From assembly GCA_046595995.1 (NCBI GenBank), contig JBKJNB010000148.1:1-64000 (forward strand): DNA of 64,000 nt, given 5' to 3'. The position numbers and the translations under genes were made by a program. The first letter of the stretch is position 1. The number at the start of each line of letters is the position of its first letter. Positions 49,613-59,900 of this stretch are shown piece after piece. The stretch is from JAWXBR01 sp046595995 (GTDB taxonomy: Bacteria > Bacteroidota > Ignavibacteria > Kapaibacteriales > Kapaibacteriaceae). Under the pieces are notes generated by a model, which saw only the letters and a list, made by a program, of their open reading frames with translations, did no database searches and was not told where the DNA came from.

Positions 49613-51712
49613 CTAGGTACTTACGGGAGTTGGCTCGCGCGCGTAGAATGCAGAGACCAGTAACTCAGCGATTGCGCATAGGATGGCCAGTACAATGAAC
49701 AGAGGCCACAGTTCAGATCCGGTGCGTGCGGATGAGATTGCGGCGGTTACGTCGGACGCATCGGACACCGTTACCACATGATCTGGAGCACGAACGATTT
49801 TCTTTGCTTCGGTCTCGGCAGCGTTAGGCGAGAAAAAGTTTAGAATGGACTCTTCGTTTGGAACATTCACGGCTACAGTCATGACGCTCGCGGAATCGGT
49901 AGTAGAAATTTTTACTACTCCGGCTGCGGGTTGTGCAGGAACTGTGAGGAGAGCTGCTGATGGCATGCGCACAGAACGTACGCCAGACGTGATGCCAGCA
50001 ACGTCGCGCATAAGAAAGCTCTCGGTGCTCGTATAACGCGGAGGAACGGGCGCTGATACGGGCTCGCCGACACCTGCGTCAAGACCGGCATCGCGGGGCA
50101 TAAGCAGATACATCGAAGACCGAACGGCAGTTGCTGCAAATAGTCCGGTTACAGGAAAGGTGCTCCAGGTAAGAGTCGGTGGAATCGCAATGTAGAGAAC
50201 ACGTCCCCCACCAATCGTGCTTTCACCAATGAGGGGTCCAGCAGATGTATTCATAATGCTAACACCACCCGAAGCCGGTAATTGACGCTCAATGCGTGGC
50301 GACTCGACAGAACGCTTTGCATCAGACCCTTTAAAGACCCCAAAGAAGAGTGGATGCGAGCGTTCGATTGTCGTTACCGTAAACGGTTCATTTGCAGGTG
50401 CAGCGCGAACAGCGCCAGCCGTAAATCCAAACGCAGGAAGTTCCTTCACAAGCGACGGATTGTCGCTCGCGAAGAGAACGAGACCACCACCACGTTCAAC
50501 CCATTGCCTGAAGACAGCCGCATCGGCTGAAGAAATAGCGGAGCCAGCAATCATGACAACGTCGGTATTGCTTAGACGCGACGCAGCTTCTGCGGCCGAA
50601 GATGCAATGCTGATTTCAGGCGAGGCTTCCTCCATGCCAGGCAGTGAGAGCGCAGTGCGCAAGTACATGATGTCTGTAGGTGCACCAACAAGCAATACTC
50701 GTGCACGTGGCGGAACGATGAGGCCTGCGTAGCGCACGTTATCCCGGTCGATGGCATCGTTTTCTAGCTCTACGTGTGCCGCGATAAGGCCCCGTCGTTG
50801 TGGCGGCGCAGACACAATAACACTGCGCGTTGTACCTGCAGGCACGTCGATTGCTCGCTGCCCAACGCGCACGCCGTCGAATGCCATGCTCACGGGAACG
50901 CCAACGGCATCACTCTTGCTGCCATTGCGAATAAAGGCTTCGATCTCTACCGGCTTGTCTGGTTGAAAGAGCTTCGTTATCACATTAAGGCTATCGACGC
51001 TTAGGTTCTGCTCGAGCGCGGTAAGGCCGTCACCAATTCGCACGAGGAACATCGTTGCGTCATCGTTAAGCACGATGCCAGAGTCGGACACATCGCGACG
51101 TGTTAACGAAGTCTGCATGTCGCTGATAACAAACACCTCGTGGTGTGCATGCCGAGCCTCTTTGTACAGACGATCTGCCGTACGTAGCATGCGCGGAAGA
51201 TCGGCGCGATCGTCGGCAATGGTTATTCTGTCAATCATCTCGCGAGCCACGGTGAACGTGCTCGTGAATGCAACACTACGCTGTGCATCGAAACCCGACA
51301 ACGGAAGTACTGCAACTTCGTCGCCATCTTTAAGCGAGGAGACAATCAGACGTGCCGTGGCAAGTGCCTGACGCAAGCGTGGACCCTGTTGATCGGCGGC
51401 CTCCATGCTTGCGGAATTGTCGACAAGGATTACAACACTTGTGCGCTGCTTGGCTCCGAGTAAAGGAAGGTTGCCGGGCACCGTCGGACGTGCAAATGCA
51501 AGCACAGCAAAAATGATAATGAGTGTACGCAGAATGAGAAGCAGGATCTGCTGAAGCTTCAAGTTGCGCACGCGTGTTTGCTGCAACTCTTCGAGGAACC
51601 GCAGCGTGCTGAATTCAACGGTGCGCAGCTTGCGAAGGTTGAGAAGGTGAAGCACAAGCGGAATGCTTGCTGCCATCAGCCCAAACAGTACAAACGGATT
51701 CAGAAAATTCAT
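49613..51712 (-). CDS. BatA-like membrane protein with VWA domain
   Basis: 699 residues. The N-terminus NPFVLFGLMAASIPLVLHLLNLRKLRTVEFSTLRFL is the BatA (aerotolerance N-terminal) two-helix module; a von Willebrand A domain follows (about 90-260) with the MIDAS motif VDNSASM. The middle has Ig- and GATase1-like segments (VWVERGGGLVLFASDNP-like region around residue 400), and a membrane helix ends the protein (LWPLFIVLAILCAIAELLVSA). Members often act with MoxR ATPases, none of which is seen here. Its start lies in a duplicated 23-bp segment after rluB. Confidence 0.88.
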   Translation of the reverse strand: MNFLNPFVLFGLMAASIPLVLHLLNLRKLRTVEFSTLRFLEELQQTRVRNLKLQQILLLILRTLIIIFAVLAFARPTVPGNLPLLGAKQRTSVVILVDNSASMEAADQQGPRLRQALATARLIVSSLKDGDEVAVLPLSGFDAQRSVAFTSTFTVAREMIDRITIADDRADLPRMLRTADRLYKEARHAHHEVFVISDMQTSLTRRDVSDSGIVLNDDATMFLVRIGDGLTALEQNLSVDSLNVITKLFQPDKPVEIEAFIRNGSKSDAVGVPVSMAFDGVRVGQRAIDVPAGTTRSVIVSAPPQRRGLIAAHVELENDAIDRDNVRYAGLIVPPRARVLLVGAPTDIMYLRTALSLPGMEEASPEISIASSAAEAASRLSNTDVVMIAGSAISSADAAVFRQWVERGGGLVLFASDNPSLVKELPAFGFTAGAVRAAPANEPFTVTTIERSHPLFFGVFKGSDAKRSVESPRIERQLPASGGVSIMNTSAGPLIGESTIGGGRVLYIAIPPTLTWSTFPVTGLFAATAVRSSMYLLMPRDAGLDAGVGEPVSAPVPPRYTSTESFLMRDVAGITSGVRSVRMPSAALLTVPAQPAAGVVKISTTDSASVMTVAVNVPNEESILNFFSPNAAETEAKKIVRAPDHVVTVSDASDVTAAISSARTGSELWPLFIVLAILCAIAELLVSAFYAREPTPVST

Positions 51713-51750
51713 GTAAGGTTTACAAGGAAATTCATGTAAGGTTTACAATC
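51705..51750. repeat. 23-bp tandem duplication at the rluB/batA-like junction
   Basis: Units 51705-51727 and 51728-51750 are identical except for their last two bases. Both contain AAATTCATG, that is the start codon region of the batA-like gene on the minus strand. Confidence 0.95.
51709..51735 (-). other. 8-codon ORF created by the duplication
   Basis: ATG at 51735 opens MNFLVNLT and a TGA. The ATG overlaps the rluB stop (ATGA) and the TGA overlaps the batA-like ATG (ATGA). It may be untranslated noise, or a relay that keeps translational coupling across the extra 23 bases. Confidence 0.5.
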
Positions 51751-52517
51751 TTCCTGAGTTCATGCACTTCTTCGCGCGTGAGGTGACGGTACTCACCACG
51801 ATTCAATCCGCGGTTTGTTAGAAAGGCGTATTGCTTGCGATCGAGTCGCTTCACTTCGTACCCAAGAGTTTCAAAAATGCGCCGCACCTCTCTATTGCGT
51901 CCCTCATGAATTTCGAGTATCACGCTGCTGCGGTCGCTCGGATCGATCGCAATGTTGCAGGGCTGTGACGGTCCGTCTTCGAGTTCAACCCCTGCAGCAA
52001 TCTGCTTTGCGTGGTCCGAGCGGAGATTGGCGCTGAGAGCCGCTTTGTACACGCGCGGTATTGCGTAACGCGGGTGCATCAGGCGATGCGCAAGGTCTCC
52101 ATCGTTTGTAAGCAGCAACACACCAGTCGTATTACGGTCGAGACGTCCGACAGTAAACAAACGCGTGTGAATCTTTACGATGTCGAACACCGTGAGTCTG
52201 CCAAGTTCATCGCTCGATGTTGTGATGTAGTTCTTGGGTTTGTTTAGAATAACATAGGTTAGGTGTTTCGTGCGTGTAACAGGTTCTCCGTTAACGCTTA
52301 CCTGGTCGTCGAGCGTAACCCTTGTTCCTAGTTCGTTTACGATTTTGCCGTTCACCACAACATTGCCGGCTTTAATTAGAGCGTCGGCATGTCTGCGCGA
52401 AGCAATGCCTGCATCGGCGATGACTTTGTTAAGGCGCACTGCTCCGGCGGGACCTTCCTCAGGTTCGGATTTTGGAGGTCGCTTGCCAGATCTGTCGGTC
52501 GGTTTGTTTTGTGTCAT
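51732..52517 (-). CDS. rluB: Ribosomal large subunit pseudouridine synthase (RluB family)
   Basis: 261 residues: a polar Lys/Pro-rich N-terminus, an S4 RNA-binding domain (about 27-75: VRLNKVIADAGIASRRHADALI, GNVVVNG) and a pseudouridine synthase domain with the catalytic Asp in VGRLDRNTTGVLLLTNDG and YKAALSA, EGRNREVRRIF. RluB/RluF-type enzymes modify 23S rRNA helix regions. ATGA overlap with the GT9 gene upstream. Choice between RluB and RluE/F is from the S4 domain and overall length. Confidence 0.9.
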   Translation of the reverse strand: MTQNKPTDRSGKRPPKSEPEEGPAGAVRLNKVIADAGIASRRHADALIKAGNVVVNGKIVNELGTRVTLDDQVSVNGEPVTRTKHLTYVILNKPKNYITTSSDELGRLTVFDIVKIHTRLFTVGRLDRNTTGVLLLTNDGDLAHRLMHPRYAIPRVYKAALSANLRSDHAKQIAAGVELEDGPSQPCNIAIDPSDRSSVILEIHEGRNREVRRIFETLGYEVKRLDRKQYAFLTNRGLNRGEYRHLTREEVHELRKIVNLT

Positions 52518-53551
52518 GTCGATGAGTATCCAGTTCGTTCAAAGAGAGCAATAACGGCGCCGTACACATGCTGTGCGGTAAGCGATCGCATACACTCGTG
52601 TGTGCCGATGGGACAGCGCATACCTCCGTGACTACTACAAGGTCTGCATGCGAGGTCGGTGCGTTCAACGATGTGTGCGTGTGTACCGTACGGACCAAAT
52701 CCGAACTCGCGAACGGTTGGTCCGAAGATGCCTACCACTGGCACGTCCTGCAAAGATGCGACATGCAGCGGTGCACTATCGTTCGCCACAACAACCGAAG
52801 CCCCAGCAATCAAGGCTGCCACTTGTCTTAACGACGTCTTACCTGCCAGGTCTGTGACGTTCTCATGCGCGGCTACAGTGCCACGAACCGAGGCATCACC
52901 GACCAGCACGACCCTGTAGCCCGTACGCGCCAGCTGCTGAGCGAGGTCGTTAACGTACTCAAGCGGCCATTGTTTGGTAGGCCACACCGTCCCCGGGGCA
53001 AGCACCACGTAACCCTCACGAGAACCGGTGGCACCAACCTCGTCGAGAAGCTCATCTGCGTCCACTTTATCTGTGTTCGTATAGAGTCGCAAGGGTCCGA
53101 CAGATTCCTTACCCAGCGTGTGCAGCGATTCGATCCCTTGCAACAGTTGCAGATGTCGGTCTGCATCGTGCAGCGTTTTCGGATATGCCAACACCTTCGC
53201 GCCACGCAGCCAACGTGTCCACGTGTTGTTGAATGTCACGACGCTCTTCGGTCGCATTGCTCTTACAAGACGCATCGTTCGGAATGAAGTATGCGGCACC
53301 AGGGCTATGTCTACGTCGGAGCAGCGCTCGGCAACGAGGGCACGCAGCCCCTTACCACCTTTATGCTCGCCCCGCTTGTCGAACGCCACGACGTCGTCGG
53401 CGTAGGCAAGTCCGTCTACGAAGGCGGCCGCAGCCGGCGTTGTAATAAACACGATACGTGCATCGGGCATGAGCTTGCGAACTGCAGCGCATAGAGGCAG
53501 CGTCAGCAGCACATCACCGAGGAACGCTGTTTGTACGATTGCAATCGTCAT
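52514..53551 (-). CDS. Glycosyltransferase family 9 (ADP-heptose:LPS heptosyltransferase-like)
   Basis: 345 residues from MTIAIVQTAFLGDVLLTLPL; an earlier in-frame ATG would overlap the acyltransferase gene widely. GT9 features: N-terminal AFLGDVLLTLP, DARIVFITTP, VVLAPGTVWPTKQWP, VVLVGD, and VVANDSAPLHVASLQDVPVVGIFGPT. These enzymes add heptose to the lipopolysaccharide inner core. Coupled by ATGA to the lipid A acyltransferase-like gene before it and to rluB after it. Confidence 0.9.
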   Translation of the reverse strand: MTIAIVQTAFLGDVLLTLPLCAAVRKLMPDARIVFITTPAAAAFVDGLAYADDVVAFDKRGEHKGGKGLRALVAERCSDVDIALVPHTSFRTMRLVRAMRPKSVVTFNNTWTRWLRGAKVLAYPKTLHDADRHLQLLQGIESLHTLGKESVGPLRLYTNTDKVDADELLDEVGATGSREGYVVLAPGTVWPTKQWPLEYVNDLAQQLARTGYRVVLVGDASVRGTVAAHENVTDLAGKTSLRQVAALIAGASVVVANDSAPLHVASLQDVPVVGIFGPTVREFGFGPYGTHAHIVERTDLACRPCSSHGGMRCPIGTHECMRSLTAQHVYGAVIALFERTGYSST

Positions 53552-54447
53552 GTGTGCAACGACGGTGGTTGTTCGTCCCGCCATCGACGGTGTTGCCACG
53601 ACCACAGTCCTGGATGGTTACGAATGGCGGCTTCGAGCAGGCGCACATGTCGCTCCGTAAGCGTCCGGATACCCGCAGGCGTGTTCTCCAAATCGTCCAT
53701 CGGAATTTGTTGTAAAGGGGCTGCGTACGTTCCGTCTTCCAAGCGTTCTGCAAAGCCCGTGATAATAGGAACGTTGTAGCGAAGGGCAAGTGCCGCGGGC
53801 GCTTCGTACGTCGGCGTGGGACGTCCAAAGAAATCTATCCAGGCGTCGCGTGCAGGGTCTGCATGCTGGTCTACGAGAAATGCAATCGTACCGCCCTCGC
53901 TAATGGTACGCACCAACGTGCGTGCTGCGTCATGCATTGATACGACGGTGTTGCCGAATCGCGTACGGTACGAGTTTAGAAGATTGGCAACGTATCTGTT
54001 GCGTTGCGGATGCACGACGATGGTTATCGAGGTATCGAGTTGAATGCCAGCAGCAAGTGCGAGGTACTCCCAATTACCGAAGTGTCCACTCACGAGAATT
54101 GTTGGCTTGCGGGTCTCGACGCGATTGCGAAGGACACCGATGTTACCGAACGTTATGCTAGAGGCTATCTGTTCGCGTGTTAGCGCGGGGATTGCCAATA
54201 CTTCTGCGAGGACGATGCCGAGGTTACGGTATGCATCGCGGACAATGACGCCACGATTGCTATTGGTTAGGTCTGGGAAAGCATGATGCACGTTGTCATC
54301 GGTAATGGCGCGGCGTTTCGCGCTAGCAACCATCATTGCATCACCAAGCCGTCGGCCAAGCCCCCTTCGGCCCCTTACCGAAAGACCTTGTGATAAGCGG
54401 CCTAGCGTCAGGAGCGATTTTGCAACGAGTTTATCGGTGATCGCCAC
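53548..54447 (-). CDS. LpxL/HtrB-like lipid A acyltransferase
   Basis: 299 residues from a GTG start that overlaps the GWxTD stop as TAGTG. Acyltransferase motif SGHFGNWE (H-x4-E catalytic dyad, about residue 119), the preceding RNLGIVLAEVL and later VDQHADPARDAWIDFFGRPTPT with PAALALRYNVPIITG are typical of the late acyltransferases of lipid A biosynthesis. No long membrane segment is obvious. With the following GT9 gene it forms a small lipopolysaccharide unit. Confidence 0.9.
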   Translation of the reverse strand: MAITDKLVAKSLLTLGRLSQGLSVRGRRGLGRRLGDAMMVASAKRRAITDDNVHHAFPDLTNSNRGVIVRDAYRNLGIVLAEVLAIPALTREQIASSITFGNIGVLRNRVETRKPTILVSGHFGNWEYLALAAGIQLDTSITIVVHPQRNRYVANLLNSYRTRFGNTVVSMHDAARTLVRTISEGGTIAFLVDQHADPARDAWIDFFGRPTPTYEAPAALALRYNVPIITGFAERLEDGTYAAPLQQIPMDDLENTPAGIRTLTERHVRLLEAAIRNHPGLWSWQHRRWRDEQPPSLHT

Positions 54448-55844
54448 TAGCGCGACGTGGCATTGGGGTCAGAACCAAACGGGTTGGCATACATCTCGCG
54501 CCACTTCTCGTTACGTATTTCACCGCGCATCGTGGAGTGTACCAGCTTGTGGTTCTGCATGAGTTGGAAGTCGACAAAATAGAAAGCGACTCCGCCTTGC
54601 AGATTGCGATAGATCCAGACTTCGAATGGCTTCGAATCGAGCGACTGTACGTTTTGTTCAATCTCTGACGGAATACCGTACTTCATGAGAATGACACCTC
54701 GATCGGTTCGCCAACCATCGCGAAAGGTGGGGTTGCCATAGAATTTTTGTGCACGCTCAAACATTTCTCTGAACGTAGTCAACCGCTCGTTCTCGAACGT
54801 GGAAGGGTCCGGATCGCGCGAGCGCCAAAATGTAAAGAGGTACCGCTGTTGTGCACGTGTCTCCGACAATCCTTTTCGCGTGGCTCGCTCTGTCGAGTTC
54901 GCAAGAACATCTGACAGCTCAAGTTCGAGCGCGAGTTTCGTGCCATCTGTTGCTGCCCACTCAGAGGCAACAAACTGTTCGTCATCTGTCAGCGCAGGTG
55001 CGGCTACGGGCGGCAAATCGGGATTCAACACAAAGAATCGATCAAGTGCTGACGTGTACGTTGTAGAAAGATCGGTTGATTTGATACTTGTGACAAGGTA
55101 ATACACGCCCGTGTTGAGAAGGTCTATCGGAATGTCTACGCGCGCAACAATACCCTCAGCGGACGATGGCTGTGGGCGCAAGACTGTAAACTCTTCTTGT
55201 TTAACGTTGTTTACAATCCGATACTCGACAGTAAACGAATCGAGTGCATTCGACTTGGTATTGTACACTTCGTGGTACACACTCAACGAAGGGTCTTTAC
55301 CAATGAAGTCATGCCGTGCGTTGGGCATGACTTGCACGCCGTTGCGCATAAACCGCTCTTCAACGTTAGAAGGCGTAGTCTTCTCTGTAAAGATCACGTC
55401 GCTCATATCGACTTTTAACCCAAACTCGCGAACGACAATCGGGAAGGTCGACTTCACCACGTTCGAGGTATCTGCAAGGTCGATAGCCGAAACGCTAACA
55501 AGGTATTGCGCGGGCTTAAGATAAAGGGTCTGAATGCCTGTGAGATACCGTTCGTGTTTCACAATCGGCGCCGCACTCGCATTTGCCGCTATCCACTCAG
55601 CGCGGGTAGTGTCGCCTAAATTGCTGACGAGTTGGACGTTGAAATGCACCTCGCCCACGTACTGTCCGCTCGCGTTGCGGATGTACCTAATCGACGTATC
55701 TGCATACGCGTAATGAAACTCCCATCGGGTAAGGCCTGCGCTTCCCCTCAGCTGACTCATATCTGGAATTACATCCAGCGTTTGCGATGCTGATGGCACC
55801 ATGGCGACGAACAAGCCACCTAACAAACAGACAAGCAGGAACAC
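54447..55844 (-). CDS. GWxTD-domain secreted protein
   Basis: 465 residues from a GTG start with a signal peptide (FLLVCLLGGLFVAMVPSASQ). The long beta-rich middle has no recognised fold; the C-terminal GWxTD domain (about 355-450) contains RAQKFYGNPTFRDGWRTDRG, YGIPSEIE and FEVWIYRN. GWxTD proteins are widespread in Acidobacteriota, Gemmatimonadota and FCB bacteria with no known function. Five bases after the PorV-like gene stop. Confidence 0.85.
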   Translation of the reverse strand: MFLLVCLLGGLFVAMVPSASQTLDVIPDMSQLRGSAGLTRWEFHYAYADTSIRYIRNASGQYVGEVHFNVQLVSNLGDTTRAEWIAANASAAPIVKHERYLTGIQTLYLKPAQYLVSVSAIDLADTSNVVKSTFPIVVREFGLKVDMSDVIFTEKTTPSNVEERFMRNGVQVMPNARHDFIGKDPSLSVYHEVYNTKSNALDSFTVEYRIVNNVKQEEFTVLRPQPSSAEGIVARVDIPIDLLNTGVYYLVTSIKSTDLSTTYTSALDRFFVLNPDLPPVAAPALTDDEQFVASEWAATDGTKLALELELSDVLANSTERATRKGLSETRAQQRYLFTFWRSRDPDPSTFENERLTTFREMFERAQKFYGNPTFRDGWRTDRGVILMKYGIPSEIEQNVQSLDSKPFEVWIYRNLQGGVAFYFVDFQLMQNHKLVHSTMRGEIRNEKWREMYANPFGSDPNATSR

Positions 55845-55849
55845 TGTAC

Positions 55850-56926
55850 TTAATTGAAGTGCATTGTGATGCCGAGGCGATTCACGATTCCAAGACTTCT
55901 TGTTGGGTTAATAGAGAAGTCGAGTGAGCCATCGAAGCCACCGCCGATGTACTTCAGTCCTACACCGCCAGCAAGCCCTAACTGATCGTGTCCGAGGCGG
56001 TATCCTAAACGAATGCTTACGAATTCACGGAACGTGTACTCAGAACCAATAGCAAACTGCTCAGGCACATCAGCGAACGTTTCAAAGTCGCCCGCAACCA
56101 GCCACTGGTGAACCTTTACTCCATCTTCCATTTCTGGTTTGTCAGCAACAAAACCTTCGAACATGTCGATGCCGACGCCAGCCCTAAATGATAGCGGAAG
56201 GTCAAATGGCGACGTTTGGATCTGCATATCGATAGCACTTTGGTTCAGCCCCACGAGCGGTGTTTTTGTCGCATTAAGATTTGCACCACTGTATGCTTGT
56301 TCTGTGCCGAGGCTGTTAATCGAAAAGCCCAGGGTAACGCCATTGAAGCCCGTCTTGTACCGTGTACCTACGTCAAATACAAAGCCACCGGCGCTGACGC
56401 TCGTAAAGGCATGGTTCACGTACTTAGCTGTAATGCCGAACGCAAACTGGTCGGTTAGGTACCCAGCGAACGTCAGGCCCAGAGCGATGTCGCCCACACT
56501 GTACGTGCCGCCAACACCATCTGGCTGATCGGTTGTCGTAATGGTTATCGGCCCACTATTGAACGACGTAAAGCTCACCGCAAGTCGGTACTTGTCGCTA
56601 ACAGGCAATACGCCTGCAGCAAAACTGTGCGACATGCCTGCAAACCAGAACGTATGGCTAACGTCAACGGCATAAGCCTTGACATCAGCAATACCTGCAG
56701 CATTCCAGAATACCGAAGAGACGTCATTCGAGACTCCGCTGTATGCGCCGGCCATGCCAGTTCCTCGAGCGCCAACGCCAATCTTCAGGAACTGACCTCC
56801 GGAGAGACCGACCTTTGTAAAGTTACCAGCGGTCACGGGGGTCACCTGAGGCAATGCCGTAGAAAACGAAAACAAGGTGATGAGTGCGCATATGGCAACA
56901 CTCAAGTGTTTTGTGTTGAGTTTCAT
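55850..56926 (-). CDS. PorV/PorQ-family outer-membrane protein
   Basis: 358 residues; the ATG at 56926 is preferred to 56932 because the AGGAGA ribosome site then has normal spacing. Signal peptide to about PQVTPV; then GGQFLKIGVGARGTGMAGAYSGVSNDVSSVFWNAAGIA, the UPF0164/PorV opening, followed by barrel strands and a final strand ending LGITMHFN. PorV is the outer-membrane shuttle of type IX secretion that accepts cargo with C-terminal sorting domains. The giant secreted protein gene is directly upstream, overlapping region ATGATCATG. Confidence 0.86.
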   Translation of the reverse strand: MKLNTKHLSVAICALITLFSFSTALPQVTPVTAGNFTKVGLSGGQFLKIGVGARGTGMAGAYSGVSNDVSSVFWNAAGIADVKAYAVDVSHTFWFAGMSHSFAAGVLPVSDKYRLAVSFTSFNSGPITITTTDQPDGVGGTYSVGDIALGLTFAGYLTDQFAFGITAKYVNHAFTSVSAGGFVFDVGTRYKTGFNGVTLGFSINSLGTEQAYSGANLNATKTPLVGLNQSAIDMQIQTSPFDLPLSFRAGVGIDMFEGFVADKPEMEDGVKVHQWLVAGDFETFADVPEQFAIGSEYTFREFVSIRLGYRLGHDQLGLAGGVGLKYIGGGFDGSLDFSINPTRSLGIVNRLGITMHFN

Positions 56927-56928
56927 GA

Positions 56929-59900
56929 TCATTCTCCTGTATCGCCGGTGAGCCGTGCATTGCCCACTATGATCGTAAACTTTTTGATCGTCGAGGCACC
57001 ACTAGGTGTTTCGATTTTCGCTACGAGTGTTTGACTTACAACGCGCTGATTGTTCAGCGTTAGAAGATCCCAGACATCGGCACCGAGCTTATCCGGAGTA
57101 ACGCCTGTTGCTTCGTCATGTTCGAGTGTCCTAACGAGGTTGCCAGCCGTGGTGTAGATGCTAATCGTACACTTGCGCGGTAGATGCGTGAAGTACAGTT
57201 TGCTTTCAAATGACGAACGAATGCCTTCGTGTGTCACGTAGTACGGATTTGGCACAACCTGAATCTGCTCTAGTTGCTCATCGGTGTAATTGCCCGCCGT
57301 GGCTCCAGGGTCGTAACTGTTGACTTTGATAAACACCTTGGTGTTGTCAAACGGAAAACCAATTGCGCCGCCAAGAGTTTTGACCCGAATCTTATCGCCT
57401 ACTTTAAAGTCTTGAGCTGCGAATTGCAATGGGCTCACAGGAGCAGGACCATCGACGGCTTTACCGTTTACGCTGGCGTTACGGCGGCCGCGTCCTGCAA
57501 AGTCAATCGTCCATTGCGTTCCCGCAACCGAGAATGTGTGCATAAAGTCTAGCGTATCGCGTCCGTCGGTAGACAATGCACGCGACAGGAAGTACTTCCC
57601 GAAACCAACTGGAATAAGTTCAGGGCTATTTGCGTTCGCAGCAAGTGGGCGTGATGTCACCAGAGAGTATGAGTCGTAGGTACGCGAGTTCCGCCAGCCG
57701 TAAGCAGCAACAGCAAATCCATCAAGTGGCAGGCGCTGCGATTGAGGGTATGAATTGTTATTCAACGATTGATCGAACGGAACAGGTGTTTCCTTAAAGT
57801 CGAACGGATACTCGACGACTACGTCCTTCAACGTACCATCGGGCTGAAGTTCCTGGCGAGTATATGACAAGATGTTGCGCACCTTCAAGTTCAGATAGGG
57901 AACGTTTTCGAAGGTCTTCGTCACCTGGGTCTGGCCAGGTTCTCGGGTTGTATCAGCAAGGAAGTTTGTCGTAATCGATTGCGTGCCGCCAGCTACAAAC
58001 TCTATCTCGTAAATGCCAGGTCCGTTGTTGTGTGACGTGGGAAAAAAGCTGCCTGTGAAGTCGCCTGGAAAGAGATCGAGGTACGGTGGCTTTAGATTCA
58101 GGGAGTCGATTCCGAAAACCACGGGAAGTGTGATGTTTGAACGAGTAACCTTGATGTCGGTCGGGCCCTGCACGATCTCTGCCGTAGGGTCGGAGCGGTA
58201 GACGCCTCCGAATTGTTGAATGGCGTAGTCGAAGGCAACACCCACCGTACCAAGAGCGAACTTGTTGCTCCGGAAGCAGTCAGCCGCCGTTGTATACTGG
58301 CCGTAGCGCAGTACACGTTCATTGTTATCCGGCTGACCGAACAATGTCGTATCAATTTGTTTGATCGATCCGTTGGAATTGTAGCTCGTATCAATACGGC
58401 TGCCGTCGGGGAAAACGCCGGTCGTGTCGATATAGGTTTGCGTGTCTTCCGTGAAGAAGCTAGTTATGCTGCCGTCCGACCCACAGAGCTCGGGCGGTAG
58501 CGCACTACTCCACGTGCTAACAATCTGACGGGTTGCCGAGTCACTAAGGACTACTAGGAGTGAATATATGCCGATCAGTGGCTCGGTAAGTACGTTAGGA
58601 TCGGTATCATAGCCAAACCATGTACGAAAAAACTCAAGCTGCAGCGTTCTTCCGCCAAATAACTGGTTGAATCGCTGCTCGTCGTTTACCAGGAGACGGA
58701 TGTTGTAAATACCGCCAAGCTTTGCTTTCGATGAGTCTGGAATCGTGATTGTGAACGACGACTTATCGCCCGGACGCGAAGCGAGTGGTGTTGTCTTTGC
58801 AACGTTCGACAGTCCGAACGCCTTGTTGTTGAGCTTGGGAGAGGACCCTGCAAGGAAGTCACCTTCGTCGTATGCTCGAACAGAATAATAGTAGTCGATG
58901 TTATTAATCAACTTCTCGCTACTCTCAGGGTCTGGACTGTATTCGATCTTGCCGTCCTTGTTATCGTCGCCATAGTCAAAGAACGTACGGTTGTTTGTAA
59001 TCTGACGCATGTACGGAGCAACGACCTTGTGCCGTACTTCGTACGTCTCGTTCCACGGACGCAACACAGTGACAATGGTGTCAGCTCCCGTCGTTGGGCT
59101 CAGGGTGTGTACAGTGTCCGGAAACAAAATCGGCTTCTCTTTAACTCGGCGAGCAAGAATCAGCTTGATTAGACTATCGACGGCTATCCTAGCCTGTGCC
59201 GTATCGAGAGCACCATTCGATCCCCTTCTAACAGAAGGTAACGAGTCTCGCTCGACGGCATAGTATGTGAATTCGATTGAGTCGAGCTTGTCAAACTTGC
59301 TGACGTCGATCTTACCATTGGGTAACAAATTCAGCATGTAGTTAGGATCGCGCGCGTTTCTCAGGCTTCTGAAGAAGCTACTCCATGGATCGTTACGGCT
59401 ACCAAAGCGGCGGACAAGAAATTGCCTCTCAGAGCTGTTGGTAATCACATCTGCCAGTGCAAATGTGTCTAGGAGCAGGGGTGAGTTCGGAATTGTTATG
59501 GAAGGGTTCTTAAAAAACGCTGTTGGCAAAGCGTACTGTTGGAGCTGCTTCCATGCAAGTGGGCTTTGAAGCTTTGACTCAATGTTGTCTACGTTGAAGG
59601 TATCCAACTCGGGGCGGCGTGAGCGATAAATGCGGTAGCCCATGAAGTCGAGGCCGCGCTCTAGGGTGTCAATCGATAGCTCCGCAGTCGAGTCCCACTG
59701 AATGGCTACGGCGTTATTGAACCCCATCCACCCTGCAGGTGGAAACTGTGTAGGTGAACTCGGGTCGGAAATGCCCTTGATTATGGACAGGTCGGGAGGA
59801 CGAGGTGCTAAAAAGTTGTTGTTGTAAACATTTTGAGCAAATCGAACCTTCCGAATCAACTCCGTCATGTCTTCGTTGGTACCCGTCGCATCCTGACCCT

